A DNA stretch of 64,000 nucleotides from Trinickia dinghuensis (GTDB taxonomy: Bacteria; Pseudomonadota; Gammaproteobacteria; Burkholderiales; Burkholderiaceae), in assembly GCF_003367175.1 (NCBI RefSeq), contig NZ_QRGA01000001.1, positions 124,001 through 188,000 on the forward strand, in the 5' to 3' direction. The notes below the pieces were generated by a model. It was given only the letters and a program-made list of their open reading frames with translations. It did not search any database and was not told where the DNA came from. Below, piece by piece: positions 44,426-53,615 of the stretch (the stretch's first letter is position 1; every line of letters starts with the position of its first letter). Both the position numbers and the translations under genes were made by a program.

Positions 44426-45199
44426 TCAAAGCGTCGCCGTCACGCCGCCGTCGACATAGAGGATGTGGCCGTTGACGAAGTTCGATGCGTCGCTCGACAG
44501 AAACACCGCGGCACCAACGAGATCCTCGACATCGCCCCAGCGACGCGACGGCGTACGCCCGATCAACCAGCTACTGAACTTTTCGTCCTTCACCAACGCG
44601 TCCGTCAGCTCGGTCTTGAAGTACCCGGGGCCGAGCCCGTTCACCTGGATGCCGTGCTGGCCCCAGTCGATAGCCATGCCCTTGGTCAGCATCTTGACCG
44701 CGCCTTTGCTTGCGGTATAGGCCGCGATGCTCGGGCGCCCCAGCTCGCTCTGTACCGAGCAGATATTGACGATCTTGCCGCGCTTGCGCGCGATCATGTA
44801 TCGCGCGACAGCTTGCCCCACCAGGAACACGCTTTCGACGTTGGTCTTCATCAGTTCTTCCCACTGCTCGTGAGAAAATTGTTCGAGCGGCGCGCGCCGC
44901 TGCATGCCCGCATTGTTGACCAGAATGTCGATCGCGCCGATCTCCCGTTCGATGCGCGCAATCGCGATCTCGACGTCCTCCGGCAAGGTTGCATCGAATT
45001 TCGCCGCATGCACCGTCGCGCCTTCGTCGTGCAAGCGTGCGACGGCTTCCGCTAACCGGGCCTCGTTGCGCGCGTTCAGCACGATTTCGGCACCCGCGCC
45101 CGCCAGCCCTTTCGCGAGCGCAAAACCGATTCCCATACTCGACCCCGTAACGAGCGCACGGCGGCCCGTAAGGTCGAACATTTGCAGATTGCTTTTCAA
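44426..45199 (-). CDS. short-chain dehydrogenase, gluconate 5-dehydrogenase-like
   Basis: 257 residues from a TTG at 45199, chosen because AGGAG lies five bases upstream; the first internal ATG is at 45181. NAD(P) motif TGSSMGIGF, NNAG, catalytic YTASK with Ser in ICSVQSE, and the end FVNGHILYVDGGVTATL. Closest in pattern to IdnO/Ga5DH, which interconverts 5-ketogluconate and gluconate. Such an activity would follow naturally from the idonate-type dehydrogenase at 62500, though 17 kb away. Gap of 156 bp to the binding-protein gene upstream, so it may or may not be the last gene of that operon. Confidence 0.82.
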   Translation of the reverse strand: MKSNLQMFDLTGRRALVTGSSMGIGFALAKGLAGAGAEIVLNARNEARLAEAVARLHDEGATVHAAKFDATLPEDVEIAIARIEREIGAIDILVNNAGMQRRAPLEQFSHEQWEELMKTNVESVFLVGQAVARYMIARKRGKIVNICSVQSELGRPSIAAYTASKGAVKMLTKGMAIDWGQHGIQVNGLGPGYFKTELTDALVKDEKFSSWLIGRTPSRRWGDVEDLVGAAVFLSSDASNFVNGHILYVDGGVTATL

Positions 45200-45355
45200 T
45201 TCGACTCCTGTTTCATTCCTTGGGCGCCGATCCATCGAATGGCTTCGGCGACGTTGCATTCCGCCTCGCGCCCCGCGGGAGGAGACGGCGCGCGATCCTT
45301 CCCAGCCGGCTATTTCATCGCATACAGTTTACGCCCGGCGCCGCTTCGAGCCGCA

Positions 45356-46204
45356 TCAAGACAGCGGCGTAAACTTGAGCTTATCGATCGGCGTTACCTT
45401 CTCCGTGCGCGTCAGACCGTACTGCGTCTTCGGCCCCAGCCATTTGTCGAAGATGCTGCTCATTTCGCCGCTCTGCTCCATTGCATTGAGCGACTTGTTG
45501 ACGACGTCCAACATCGCCGGCTCGTTCTTGCGCAAGCCGACGGCGATGGGCTCGATCAGCATCGGCTCCGTTGCGATCGCGACCGCACCGTCCGTGCCCG
45601 CTACATGCTTGACGATCTCCGTAGCCGTCATCTGATTCGTGACGAAGCCCTTCACCTTGTTCTGCTCGAGTGCCAGGAACGCCGAGCTCGTGTCATGGAA
45701 CGTCACGGCCTGACCGTCCTTGATCGAGAGCGGGATCGACTGCGCCGACGTGGAGCCGTCCGCCGCGCTGATCTTCTGTCCCGTGAAATCGGCGAGCTTC
45801 TTGTCCGCGTCGGCCTTCTTCACGACGAGCACTTCCTTGGTCGAATAGTACGAGTCGCTGAAATCGATCTGCGTCGCGCGCGTCTTGGTATACGCCAAAT
45901 TCGCCACCACGATATCGACGCGGCCGAGCTTCAGTTGCGGAATGCGCGCTTCCACGGCCAGCGGTTCGAGCTTCGCCTTGACGCCGATGTGCTTCGCCAC
46001 CGCATTGCACAAATCCACATCCATGCCTTCCAATTGGCGCGTCTGCGCATCGGGATAGGAGAACGGCTGGACGTTCGAGTACACGCCGCAGGTCAGTTCA
46101 CCGCGGCTCTTGACGTCCGAGAGTTGATCCGCGCACGCGGGAACGACCCACGCGAGCGCGCCGAACGCGATCAGCATCCCGGCATAAATTCTCTTTACCT
46201 GCAT
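45356..46204 (-). CDS. polar amino acid ABC importer periplasmic binding protein
   Basis: 282 residues. Signal peptide MQVKRIYAGMLIAFGALAWVVPACA. Family 3 solute-binding fold: LTCGVYSNVQPFSYPD, LEGMDVDLCNAVAKHIG, LKLGRVDIVVANLAYTKTRATQIDFSDSYY, and the C-terminal WLGPKTQYGLTR. Last of four transporter genes (two permeases, ATPase, binding protein). The ligand is an amino acid or a related compound; the specific one is not deducible. Promoter for the operon appears to be the shared box at 50456-50518. Confidence 0.9.
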   Translation of the reverse strand: MQVKRIYAGMLIAFGALAWVVPACADQLSDVKSRGELTCGVYSNVQPFSYPDAQTRQLEGMDVDLCNAVAKHIGVKAKLEPLAVEARIPQLKLGRVDIVVANLAYTKTRATQIDFSDSYYSTKEVLVVKKADADKKLADFTGQKISAADGSTSAQSIPLSIKDGQAVTFHDTSSAFLALEQNKVKGFVTNQMTATEIVKHVAGTDGAVAIATEPMLIEPIAVGLRKNEPAMLDVVNKSLNAMEQSGEMSSIFDKWLGPKTQYGLTRTEKVTPIDKLKFTPLS

Positions 46205-46299
46205 TGCGTGCTCCTCATGTCGATGTAATTCGATGAAACGCCAGCCATTCTGGCGATCGGGCTATGCCCGCCCCGCTCCTCAATAGCCTGTGGTCTCGC

Positions 46300-47028
46300 T
46301 CAATGCGTGCGAAGATCCGACAGGAACCGTTGCGCCCGCGCATGCTTCGGGCGCGAAAAAAATTCTTCCGGCGACGCCGTTTCGAGTATCTGGCCGGCAT
46401 CCATGAACCACACGCGATCCGCGACCTCGCGCGCAAAACCCATTTCGTGCGTCACGCACATCATCGTCATGCCCTCCTGGGCCAGGCTCTTCATGACGCT
46501 CAGCACTTCGCCCACCATTTCGGGGTCCAGCGCGCTCGTCGGCTCGTCGAACAGCATCGCGGGCGGGTCCATTGCCAAGGCGCGCGCGATCGCGACGCGC
46601 TGCTGCTGGCCACCCGACAATTGCGCCGGGTAAGCATTCGCCTTGCTCGATAAACCGACGCGCGACAACAGTTCGGCTGCCTTGCGCTCCGCTTCCGCCC
46701 GCTTGAGCCCGTTCACGCTCATCGGCGAGAGGGTGATGTTTTCGAGCACGGACAAGTGCGGAAACAAATTGAACTGCTGGAACACGAAGCCGATACGGCT
46801 GCGATACGCATTGATGCGAAGTTTCTTGTCGTGGATGTTCTGTCCATCGAAGAAGATCTGCCCGCGGTTGATTTCCTCGAGCCGGTTGACGGTACGGATC
46901 AACGTCGATTTGCCCGATCCCGACGGCCCGCACACGACGACCACTTCGCCCTTGCGCACTTCGGCGCTCACGTCCACTAGCGCGTGATACTCGCCGTACC
47001 ATTTGTCGACGCCGGAGAATTTGATCAT
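46300..47028 (-). CDS. polar amino acid ABC importer ATPase (GlnQ type)
   Basis: 242 residues from the ATG at 47028; an upstream in-frame start at 47055 is less likely. Walker [27 protein letters not shown] around the Q-loop, signature [15 protein letters not shown], Walker [15 protein letters not shown] and H-loop VTHEMGFA. All marks of the polar amino acid class. Cytoplasmic partner of the two permeases directly upstream. Confidence 0.93.
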   Translation of the reverse strand: MIKFSGVDKWYGEYHALVDVSAEVRKGEVVVVCGPSGSGKSTLIRTVNRLEEINRGQIFFDGQNIHDKKLRINAYRSRIGFVFQQFNLFPHLSVLENITLSPMSVNGLKRAEAERKAAELLSRVGLSSKANAYPAQLSGGQQQRVAIARALAMDPPAMLFDEPTSALDPEMVGEVLSVMKSLAQEGMTMMCVTHEMGFAREVADRVWFMDAGQILETASPEEFFSRPKHARAQRFLSDLRTH

Positions 47029-47055
47029 GCGACATACCTCGAATTGAATGACCAC

Positions 47056-47805
47056 CTAGTTCTTGGTCGGCAGCGGATCGGCCAGCGCGACCGCGCTCGC
47101 CTTCCTGCTCACGGCGGGCGTGCCCGCCCGCTTGCGCGTGACACGGCGCTCCAGATATTGCGCGACCTGCGTCAGCGCATAGCACAAAGCGAAGTAGCTC
47201 AGCGCGAGAATCAGATAGACCGGAAAGGGTTTGGTCAGCAGCCGGTTGTTGATCTGATCGGCCGCAAACGAAATTTCCTGCACGTTGATGATGTAGCCGA
47301 GCGACGTCTCTTTGATCGTGGAAACGAACTGCGTAATCATGCTCGGCACGACGTTGTAAAGCGCTTGCGGCAGAATCACGGAGCGCATCGTCTTCAGATA
47401 GCTGAGCCCCAGCGCGCGCGATGCTTCCATCTGCCCGCGCGGTAGACCTTCAATGCCCGCGCGAACGATTTCTCCAAGATAAGCGGAGTCATAGACCACA
47501 AGCGCGCACAGCATCGTGACGAAGCCGGTGACGGGATAGCCCGTCAGCACGGGCACGAGGAAATACACCCAGAAGATCACCATCAGGAGCGGCACGCCAC
47601 GCACCGCATACACGAGCCCGGTGGCGGGCGCGCGCAGGATCGCGAACGGGCTGATCCGAGCCAGCGCAATCAGGATTCCGAGCGGAAATGCGATGGCGAG
47701 TGCCGAAAGCGACAGCAAGACGGTCAGCACGATCCCGCCCAGCGGGCCGTGAGGGTACTGTCCGATCAGCAGGAGCGCCCAGTTGTCGCGCAAGATGTTC
47801 AACAT
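47056..47805 (-). CDS. polar amino acid ABC importer permease (second subunit)
   Basis: 249 residues from the ATG at 47805, two bases after the stop of the previous permease. Hydrophobic segments with the HisM/GlnP-type motifs VYAVRGVPLLMVIFWVYFL, YDSAYLGEIVRAGIEGLPRGQMEASRALGLS and ILPQALYNVVPSMITQF. C-terminal ~25 residues form a basic tail (RRVTRKRAGTPAVSRKAS). Forms the channel with the permease encoded upstream. Confidence 0.92.
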   Translation of the reverse strand: MLNILRDNWALLLIGQYPHGPLGGIVLTVLLSLSALAIAFPLGILIALARISPFAILRAPATGLVYAVRGVPLLMVIFWVYFLVPVLTGYPVTGFVTMLCALVVYDSAYLGEIVRAGIEGLPRGQMEASRALGLSYLKTMRSVILPQALYNVVPSMITQFVSTIKETSLGYIINVQEISFAADQINNRLLTKPFPVYLILALSYFALCYALTQVAQYLERRVTRKRAGTPAVSRKASAVALADPLPTKN

Positions 47806-47807
47806 GA

Positions 47808-48512
47808 TCACCGGGCTCCCGGAATACGGTAGTGCGCGGCAATGCGCGCCCCGCACAGCATGATGACGAGCGAGATGCCGAGGTAGACCACCGTCGCGAC
47901 GAAGTACGATTCAAACGAAAGGAATGTCTCGTTCTCGACCTGCCGCGTCACGTAGGTGAGCTCCGCCGCGCCGATCGCCATCGCGAGACTGGTGTTCTTG
48001 AAGAGCAAGACCGTGTGATTGATCATCGGCGGCATCGCCTTGCGCAGCGCTTGAGGCAGGATCACGTGGCGCATCGCTTGGAGGAAATTCAGGCCCAGCG
48101 CTCGCGACGCCTCGAATTGGCCGTACGGAATGGCGCGCAATCCGCTGCGAATATCCTCGGATAGGTAAGCCGCGCTGCACAGGCCGATCGCAATGACCGC
48201 GAAGATGAACTGGCCGTTGTAATTGTTCAGCAGCGTTTGCAGCGACTGCGGCAGAACGTTCGAAATGCCGAAGTACCAGAACAGAATCTGCACGAGCATC
48301 GGGACGTTGCGGTGATAGGCCACGAAACTCGCGACGAACGCCGTTGCGGGGCGGAAGTGGGTCATGCGTATCAGCGTCAGCGCGATGCCGACGATCATCG
48401 AGAATACCCACGCCAGCGCCGCCATCGCGAGCGTGAGCTCGATTCCGTGCAGAAACAAGGCGCCATACTCGCCCTGCAGCACGGTTCCGAGGTCAAAATG
48501 AAGTTTCGGCAT
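47808..48512 (-). CDS. polar amino acid ABC importer permease (first subunit)
   Basis: 234 residues. Motifs FVAYHRNVPMLVQILFWYFG, LCSAAYLSEDIRSGLRAIPYGQFEASRALGLN and VILPQALRKAMPPMINHTVLLFKNTS are typical of this permease family, including the EAA-type loop that contacts the ATPase. Follows the hydroxyacid dehydrogenase by 109 bp and overlaps closely with the second permease. Confidence 0.92.
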   Translation of the reverse strand: MPKLHFDLGTVLQGEYGALFLHGIELTLAMAALAWVFSMIVGIALTLIRMTHFRPATAFVASFVAYHRNVPMLVQILFWYFGISNVLPQSLQTLLNNYNGQFIFAVIAIGLCSAAYLSEDIRSGLRAIPYGQFEASRALGLNFLQAMRHVILPQALRKAMPPMINHTVLLFKNTSLAMAIGAAELTYVTRQVENETFLSFESYFVATVVYLGISLVIMLCGARIAAHYRIPGAR

Positions 48513-48621
48513 TAGATGTGTCTCCGATGCAAAGCGCAGCTTTGGCGCCCCGTCGTTCGTCGTTTCGTATGCACGCTCGTCGTCCGAGTGCGCCGCCTAC
48601 CCTAGCCTCACCGCATGTGCT

Positions 48622-49632
48622 TTATCGCCCCTCGAGGGTGCTGGCCAAGACCTGCGGATTCACGGGTGTCGGCGGCTTGCCTGCCACAGGGCCGCGTCCA
48701 AGCGCGGCAATCAGGTTGTCCACGCACAGCGAGGCCATCGCGCGCCGTGTGGCAACCGAGGCGCTGCCGATGTGCGGCGTCAGCACGACGTTCTTCTGTG
48801 CCAGCAACGCGGGGCATACGGCGGGCTCGCCCTCGAACACGTCCAGGCCGGCCGCCGCAATGGCGCCTTCGCTCAGCGCCACGGCAAGCGCGGCATCGTC
48901 CACGACGCCGCCGCGGGCGATATTGGTCAACGTCGCCGACGACTTCATCTGCCTGAGTTCGGCCGCGCCGATCGCATGATGAGAACTTGCGGAATACGGC
49001 ACCACGACGATCAAATGATCGGACTCGCGCAGCAGCGTTTCTCTATCGACATAGCGCGCGCGGCAACGCTCCTCCGTCTCGCGCGAAAGCGGCGATCGGT
49101 TGTGATAGATCACCCTCATGTCGAACCCGAATGCCCCGCGGCGCGCGACGGCTTGCCCGATGCGGCCCATACCGAGAATCCCCAGCGTTGCGCCATGGAC
49201 ATCGCCGCCGACGAACATATCGTAGCGGCCCGTCTTGGTCCACAAGCCACCGCGCAGATAATGCTCGGACTCGGCAATGCGCCGCGCCGCAGCCATCATC
49301 AGCGCGAAGCCGAAGTCCGCCGTCGTCTCGGTCAGCACGTCGGGGGTATTCGTTACGATGACGCCGCGGTCGGTACACGCGCCCACATCGATGTTGTTGT
49401 AGCCGACGCCGATATTGCATACCGCCTTCAGTTGCGGACACGCATCGAGCAGCGTCGCATCAATGCGATCGCTGCCCGCCGTCATCGCGCCCACCTTGCC
49501 TTGCAAACGCGCGATCAGCTCCGGCTGCGTCCAGATCGTGTCATCGGGATTGTCGGTGACGTCGAACTGCGCGCGCAGGCGATCGACGATGTCGGGATAC
49601 GAGGCGCGAGTCACGAGTATCGGTGTACGCAT
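48622..49632 (-). CDS. D-isomer 2-hydroxyacid dehydrogenase (2-ketogluconate/glyoxylate reductase-like)
   Basis: 336 residues from the ATG at 49632, with AAGGAG upstream. NAD(P) site GILGMGRIGQAVAR, catalytic set in NIARGGVVDDAAL (Arg), DVFEGEP (Glu) and LTPHIGSAS (His). Strongest resemblance is to GhrB/TkrA-type reductases, which reduce 2-keto acids such as 2-ketogluconate, glyoxylate or hydroxypyruvate. Located between an SDR gene (20 nt upstream) and the amino acid importer, it may reduce a keto acid made by transamination of the imported compound. Confidence 0.88.
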   Translation of the reverse strand: MRTPILVTRASYPDIVDRLRAQFDVTDNPDDTIWTQPELIARLQGKVGAMTAGSDRIDATLLDACPQLKAVCNIGVGYNNIDVGACTDRGVIVTNTPDVLTETTADFGFALMMAAARRIAESEHYLRGGLWTKTGRYDMFVGGDVHGATLGILGMGRIGQAVARRGAFGFDMRVIYHNRSPLSRETEERCRARYVDRETLLRESDHLIVVVPYSASSHHAIGAAELRQMKSSATLTNIARGGVVDDAALAVALSEGAIAAAGLDVFEGEPAVCPALLAQKNVVLTPHIGSASVATRRAMASLCVDNLIAALGRGPVAGKPPTPVNPQVLASTLEGR

Positions 49633-49651
49633 GGAAATCTCCTTCTCCTTG

Positions 49652-50392
49652 TCAGTCGCGTTTGACCGTCGTGAGGCCGCCCGGCACTTGAAGCGTCGGG
49701 AGAATTTCCATGTTGCTGATGTTGACCGCGAGCGGCGCGGCGATGGCGAACGCGATCGCATCGGCAATATCGTCCGGCGTCGGCAATTCGAAGCCTTCGA
49801 TGAACTGCTTGCGCGCCTCTTCGATATTGCCGTGCACGTGGCCGAAGATATCGGTCGCGACGCGCCCCGGGCAGATCTCGGTCACGCGCACGCGCTTGCC
49901 CGTGGCATCGACGCGCAATTGACGCGACAGCGCATGAATCGCGGCCTTCGTTGCGTGATAGATCGTGTTCCCGTTGAAGTTGTAGATCGCCGCAATGGAA
50001 CTGATATTGACGATATGGCCACGATCGCGCGCCACCATGCCGGGCATCGTCAGCCTAACGATATGCAGCACGGCCTGCAGATTCACTTCCACCTGCACGT
50101 CGATGTCCTCGACACCCGCATCGAGAATCGAACCCTTGCGCGACACGCCGGCGTTGTTGACGACGATGTCGAACGGGACATCCTGAGTCAGCTTCGTCAC
50201 GGCAGCGAGATCGCTGACGTCGATCGCATGGGGAATGCAGCCAGTGCGCTTCGCAAGGTCATTCAAACGATCCGCGCTGCGTGCGAGCGCGTGCACTTCC
50301 AGCCCTTCACGGCAAAAGCGCTCGACGATCGCCGCGCCCATGCCCGTGGAGGCACCCGTCACGAGCGCGGTTTTATAGTCTGAAAACGGCAT
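49652..50392 (-). CDS. short-chain dehydrogenase/reductase
   Basis: 246 residues from the ATG at 50392 (GAGGAC upstream); the frame runs on far upstream but as an overlap with other genes. TGASTGMGAAIVERF cofactor motif, NNAGVSRKG, SIAAIYN catalytic Ser, YHATK catalytic pair, and PGRVATDIFG. Similar to the YdfG/RhlG-like 3-hydroxy acid or serine dehydrogenases. First gene of the operon leading into the hydroxyacid dehydrogenase and importer, under the Nac-type box at 50504-50518. Confidence 0.88.
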   Translation of the reverse strand: MPFSDYKTALVTGASTGMGAAIVERFCREGLEVHALARSADRLNDLAKRTGCIPHAIDVSDLAAVTKLTQDVPFDIVVNNAGVSRKGSILDAGVEDIDVQVEVNLQAVLHIVRLTMPGMVARDRGHIVNISSIAAIYNFNGNTIYHATKAAIHALSRQLRVDATGKRVRVTEICPGRVATDIFGHVHGNIEEARKQFIEGFELPTPDDIADAIAFAIAAPLAVNISNMEILPTLQVPGGLTTVKRD

Positions 50393-50455
50393 GAATGTCC
50401 TCTGTCTCAAGTTCCGTGTACCGCGCAGCGAGCCGAGCGGTACCTCTGTGATCAA

Positions 50456-50518
50456 TGTATACGTCGAAAAAAAGCTCGGCCAAGACGAAATGGCTTTGTG
50501 GCAATAAGGCTCGCTTAT
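50456..50518 (-). promoter_or_regulatory. Nac-type promoter of the SDR-ABC operon (copy A)
   Basis: Read on the minus strand: box ATAAGCGAGCCTTAT (50518-50504; ATA-N9-TAT, with inverted ATAAG/CTTAT), 20 nt, -35 TTGGCC (50483-50478), 16 nt, -10 TATACA (50461-50456), then the SDR start at 50392. The box centre is about 62 bp before the expected start of transcription, the position used by Nac. It aligns without gaps with the promoter at 55486-55548, 52 of 67 bases identical. Confidence 0.7.
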
Positions 50519-50559
50519 GACTCCCCTTTCGTCTGCATTACCGCGAGATTGCCTACGCG

Positions 50560-51327
50560 CTACCGGACCAGCTTCGACAAGGGCGTCACACGGCCGCCCG
50601 CGGATTCGATCGCGCCCCGAACCGCCCGTGCCAGCTCGACCGCTCCAGGTGTGTCGCCATGCAGCAGGATCGACTGCACCTTCACCTTGAGCTTGTTGCC
50701 CGTGATCGTGGTGATCGTCCCGTTTTCGAGCAACGCTTGGACGCGAGCCATCACGGCTGCGCGGTCCTTGATGACCGCACCGTCGAGCTTGCGCGAGACG
50801 AGCGCGCCCCGATCGTCGTAAGCTCGATCGGCAAGAAACGTGTTCGCCGTTCGGATGCCGATTCGATCCGCCGCGCGTTCGATCTCGGTATCGGTCGATA
50901 CGCTGATGATCATGTCGCGATCGAATTCGGCGACGGCCCGCACGAGCGGCTCCGCCAACTCGTACGACGCAGCGGCCATATTGCCGAGCGCGCCGTGAAA
51001 GCTCATATGCGTCACGCGGTGCCCCGCGGCCTTCGCGATACCGGCGAGTGCGCCCATCTGATACAACACGTAATCGGCCAACTCCAGCGGGTCGGCCTGG
51101 ATCGGGCGGCGGCCGAAGCCGAGCAGATCCGGAAAGCCGACATGCGCGCCGACTTCGATCTTGCGCGCGAGTGCGAGGCGCACCGTGCGGTTCATGATGA
51201 CGGGATCGCCGGCATGGAACCCGCATGCGATGTTCGCCGACGACACAACTTCGAGCATCGCTTCGTCTTCGCCCATGCGGTATGGTCCGAAACCTTCTCC
51301 GAGATCCGCGTTGAGATCTATTTCCAT
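50560..51327 (-). CDS. pxpA: LamB/YcsF family, 5-oxoprolinase subunit A
   Basis: 255 residues. MEIDLNADLGEGFG at the start, SSANIACGFHAGDP, VGAHVGFPDLLGFGRRPI and ILLHGDTPGAVELARAVR at the end are diagnostic of the LamB/YcsF family. With PxpB and PxpC it forms the prokaryotic 5-oxoprolinase that opens pyroglutamate to glutamate with ATP. Last gene of a minus-strand operon that also encodes biotin carboxylase and biotin carrier, which standard pxp operons lack, so the substrate may differ. Confidence 0.9.
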   Translation of the reverse strand: MEIDLNADLGEGFGPYRMGEDEAMLEVVSSANIACGFHAGDPVIMNRTVRLALARKIEVGAHVGFPDLLGFGRRPIQADPLELADYVLYQMGALAGIAKAAGHRVTHMSFHGALGNMAAASYELAEPLVRAVAEFDRDMIISVSTDTEIERAADRIGIRTANTFLADRAYDDRGALVSRKLDGAVIKDRAAVMARVQALLENGTITTITGNKLKVKVQSILLHGDTPGAVELARAVRGAIESAGGRVTPLSKLVR

Positions 51328-51374
51328 CGTTTGCTCTCCGTTCTCTTATCCGATGCCGTGAACCATGGCCCCGC

Positions 51375-51851
51375 TCACGCAGCCGGCGAAATTTCGAACA
51401 ACGGCGTGCCGTAACCCACGGTCGCACCATGCGCGACGAGCGGCTGCGTCACGACGCCCCCGAGCGGGGCGGCCACGGGCAGGCAAAGATGTGCAATCTG
51501 CAGCAGGCCAATCGTGTCACCTGGTTCGACGCGCGAGCCCGGCGCGACGAGCGGCTTCGCGCGAGCGGGGTGCGACGCGAGAAAGACGCCGACCGTACTC
51601 GCGGTGACGCTGACTGCGCGTACGCTGGATCGAGGGACGATGCCGGCGTTTGCCTCGGCTGCGGTAGCAGATGGGGTGACCGGTATCCCCGACGACGCAT
51701 CGTCTTCGTCGTCGTGATGACGCCCAACGTCCACGTTCAACCGCACCGTCAACCCGGGGCGGCCGATCTCGGCACATCGAATGCCGCTCGCGGCCAGCCA
51801 CGATGTAATTTGTCGAATCTCGTCGAGGTCGACTTCGATTTTCTCTGTCAT
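51375..51851 (-). CDS. biotinyl/lipoyl-domain protein without the modifiable lysine
   Basis: 158 residues from the ATG at 51851. The C-terminal half aligns with the biotinyl domain of AccB: VGVFLASHPARAKPLVAPG, VEPGDTIGLLQ, APLGGVVTQPLV, YGTPLFEI. At the biotinylation site, where AccB has AMKM, this protein reads IAHL; His121 stands in place of Lys. The N-terminal half has the small helical EIRQITSWLAASGI and an Asp/Glu/His-rich linker. It ends 47 nt before pxpA and starts 1 nt after the stop of pxpC. Unlikely to carry biotin; possibly a structural or docking subunit. Confidence 0.82.
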   Translation of the reverse strand: MTEKIEVDLDEIRQITSWLAASGIRCAEIGRPGLTVRLNVDVGRHHDDEDDASSGIPVTPSATAAEANAGIVPRSSVRAVSVTASTVGVFLASHPARAKPLVAPGSRVEPGDTIGLLQIAHLCLPVAAPLGGVVTQPLVAHGATVGYGTPLFEISPAA

Positions 51852-51852
51852 G

Positions 51853-52860
51853 TCAGTGTCTGGATGGGCGCACGAGGTCGACCAGATGACGAACGCGCTC
51901 GAGGTAGCCATCGAGTTCCTCCAGCGCTGCCACTGCGTCCGGATACGTCGTTCGCACGAAGCGAATCTTCGTTCCGATACGCGCCTGCGCGAGCCGCCAC
52001 AAGTCCGCCTCGATCACGGTGCCGATCTTCGGATACCCCCCCGATGGCTGCGCGTCGCGCAATTGAATGATCGGCTGGCCGTTGTGCGGCACCTGGATCA
52101 CCCCGGGCACGATGCCGTGCGAGCGCTTCTCGATGTGGTGCGTCGGCGTGAGCGTAGGGCCCTCGAGCCGGTAGCCGTATCGATCGCTCTGCGGCGTGAC
52201 CTTCCATCCCTCGGACCAGAACGCTTCTATCGATTTCGGTGCATAGCAGTCGTACTCGGCCGCGGTCAACACGCGCACGACGGTCTCGCCTGCTTCGGCG
52301 CATGGCGTGGCGACGGGCGCCGGCAGCGCATGCTCGGGCGGGACCATGCCGAACCCCGCGCGACGCGCGGCCGCATCGCGCCCACCCCCGGGCTTGAAAC
52401 CGATTGCCTTGAGCACGTCGCCCTTGTGCAACTGGCGGCCTTCATACCCGCCGAACTGCCCGCGCAATTGCGTGCTGCGCGAGCCGAGCACGACGGGCAC
52501 ATCGACGCCGCCGGCCAGCGACAGATAGCAGCGGGTGCCGTTGGCGGGGACGCCGATGGTCAATACATCGCCCTTTTGCGCGTGCGTCGTCCACCATGGC
52601 AAGACGTCTTTATCGCCCAGACGCGCTGTACAGTCGGCGCCGGTAATCGCGAAGTCGAGATCGTCGAGGAACCGAATGCGAAACGGAAACATCGGAATCT
52701 CGATGGCGGCTGCGTCGTCGGGATTGCCGAGCAGCAGATTGCCGACCGCGAGCGCCAGCCGATCCATCGCGCCCGCCGTCCCGACGCCGTAACGCAAATA
52801 CCCCTCGCGCCCATGGTCTTGCACGGTAGCGAGCGCGGATGAAGACAGTACCTCGATCAT
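51853..52860 (-). CDS. pxpC: biotin-dependent carboxyltransferase-like, 5-oxoprolinase subunit C
   Basis: 335 residues. KipA/allophanate hydrolase subunit 2 fold: STVQDHGREGYLRYGVGTAGAMD-type start (here LATVQDHGREGYLRYG), AGGVDVPVVLGSRSTQLRGQFGGYEGR, QSDRYGYRLEGP, and the conserved HGIVPGVIQVPHNGQPIIQLRDAQ, GGYPKIGTVIEADLWRLAQ. Overlaps pxpB by four bases (ATGA). Acts with PxpB and PxpA. Confidence 0.9.
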   Translation of the reverse strand: MIEVLSSSALATVQDHGREGYLRYGVGTAGAMDRLALAVGNLLLGNPDDAAAIEIPMFPFRIRFLDDLDFAITGADCTARLGDKDVLPWWTTHAQKGDVLTIGVPANGTRCYLSLAGGVDVPVVLGSRSTQLRGQFGGYEGRQLHKGDVLKAIGFKPGGGRDAAARRAGFGMVPPEHALPAPVATPCAEAGETVVRVLTAAEYDCYAPKSIEAFWSEGWKVTPQSDRYGYRLEGPTLTPTHHIEKRSHGIVPGVIQVPHNGQPIIQLRDAQPSGGYPKIGTVIEADLWRLAQARIGTKIRFVRTTYPDAVAALEELDGYLERVRHLVDLVRPSRH

Positions 52861-53615
52861 CGCGCAACCCTCTCGACACAAAAACGAATCATGTCGCCGG
52901 GCGCGAGCGTCGCGGGGTGCTCCCGCGACGGGTCGAAGAAGATCATCGACGTGTGCCCGATCGTGTTCCATCCGCTTGGCCCCGTCGAGGCCGAGACACC
53001 TGTCTGCGCACCGCCGATCGAAACGGCCCCGCCGGGCAGGCCCAGCACCGGCACCTTGCGGCGCGGCGTTGCGATACGCCCGTCCATGCCGCCGAGATAG
53101 CAGTAGCCGGGGTGACTGCCCAGCGCATAAACCGTATAGAGCGGCGCGCAATGCAACTGCACGACTTCGTCGACGGACAATCCGGTATGGTCGACGACAT
53201 CCTGCAGGTGCGGCCCGAACTCGCCGCCATACACGACGGGCAGTTCGATCACCCGGCCTTCGATCCGCAGTTCCCCGGCCTTCGCCCATGCCTCGCGCAA
53301 CGCATCGGCGAGCGCATCGGGATTGGCGGGCGGGCGGATGAACGTCAGCATCAGATTGGTCACGCCCGGTACGGCCTCGCGAATGCCCGGCCAGGATTCG
53401 ATCTCGCGGGCAAGCGACCAGATACGTCGTTGCGCGGGCAGATCGAGCGCACCGGGCGCTTCGAACAGCATCGCCGTCGTCCCGAGCATGCTGATGGTCA
53501 ATTGCTGCTCCGATTCGTCGCGCTTCATCGCGGCCACGCTCTCCTTCTCGTTCCGTTGATGCCCACTCGGAGCTGACGCGATCCTCGTCGACGGGGATTC
53601 AATAATCGGCGTCAT
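52857..53615 (-). CDS. pxpB: 5-oxoprolinase subunit B (KipI/allophanate hydrolase subunit 1 family)
   Basis: 252 residues from the ATG at 53615, which overlaps the accC stop as ATGA; the first ~35 residues are not conserved in the family and an internal ATG at 53528 is possible. Conserved blocks: [71 protein letters not shown]-like [13 protein letters not shown] and [10 protein letters not shown]. Partner of PxpC. Confidence 0.9.
   Translation of the reverse strand: MTPIIESPSTRIASAPSGHQRNEKESVAAMKRDESEQQLTISMLGTTAMLFEAPGALDLPAQRRIWSLAREIESWPGIREAVPGVTNLMLTFIRPPANPDALADALREAWAKAGELRIEGRVIELPVVYGGEFGPHLQDVVDHTGLSVDEVVQLHCAPLYTVYALGSHPGYCYLGGMDGRIATPRRKVPVLGLPGGAVSIGGAQTGVSASTGPSGWNTIGHTSMIFFDPSREHPATLAPGDMIRFCVERVAR

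Noticed and set aside
50393-51430. Long upstream extension of the SDR frame on the minus strand
   Set aside because: It runs through the Nac-type promoter and pxpA in another frame; the SDR homology begins at the ATG at 50392, which has a good ribosome-binding site.
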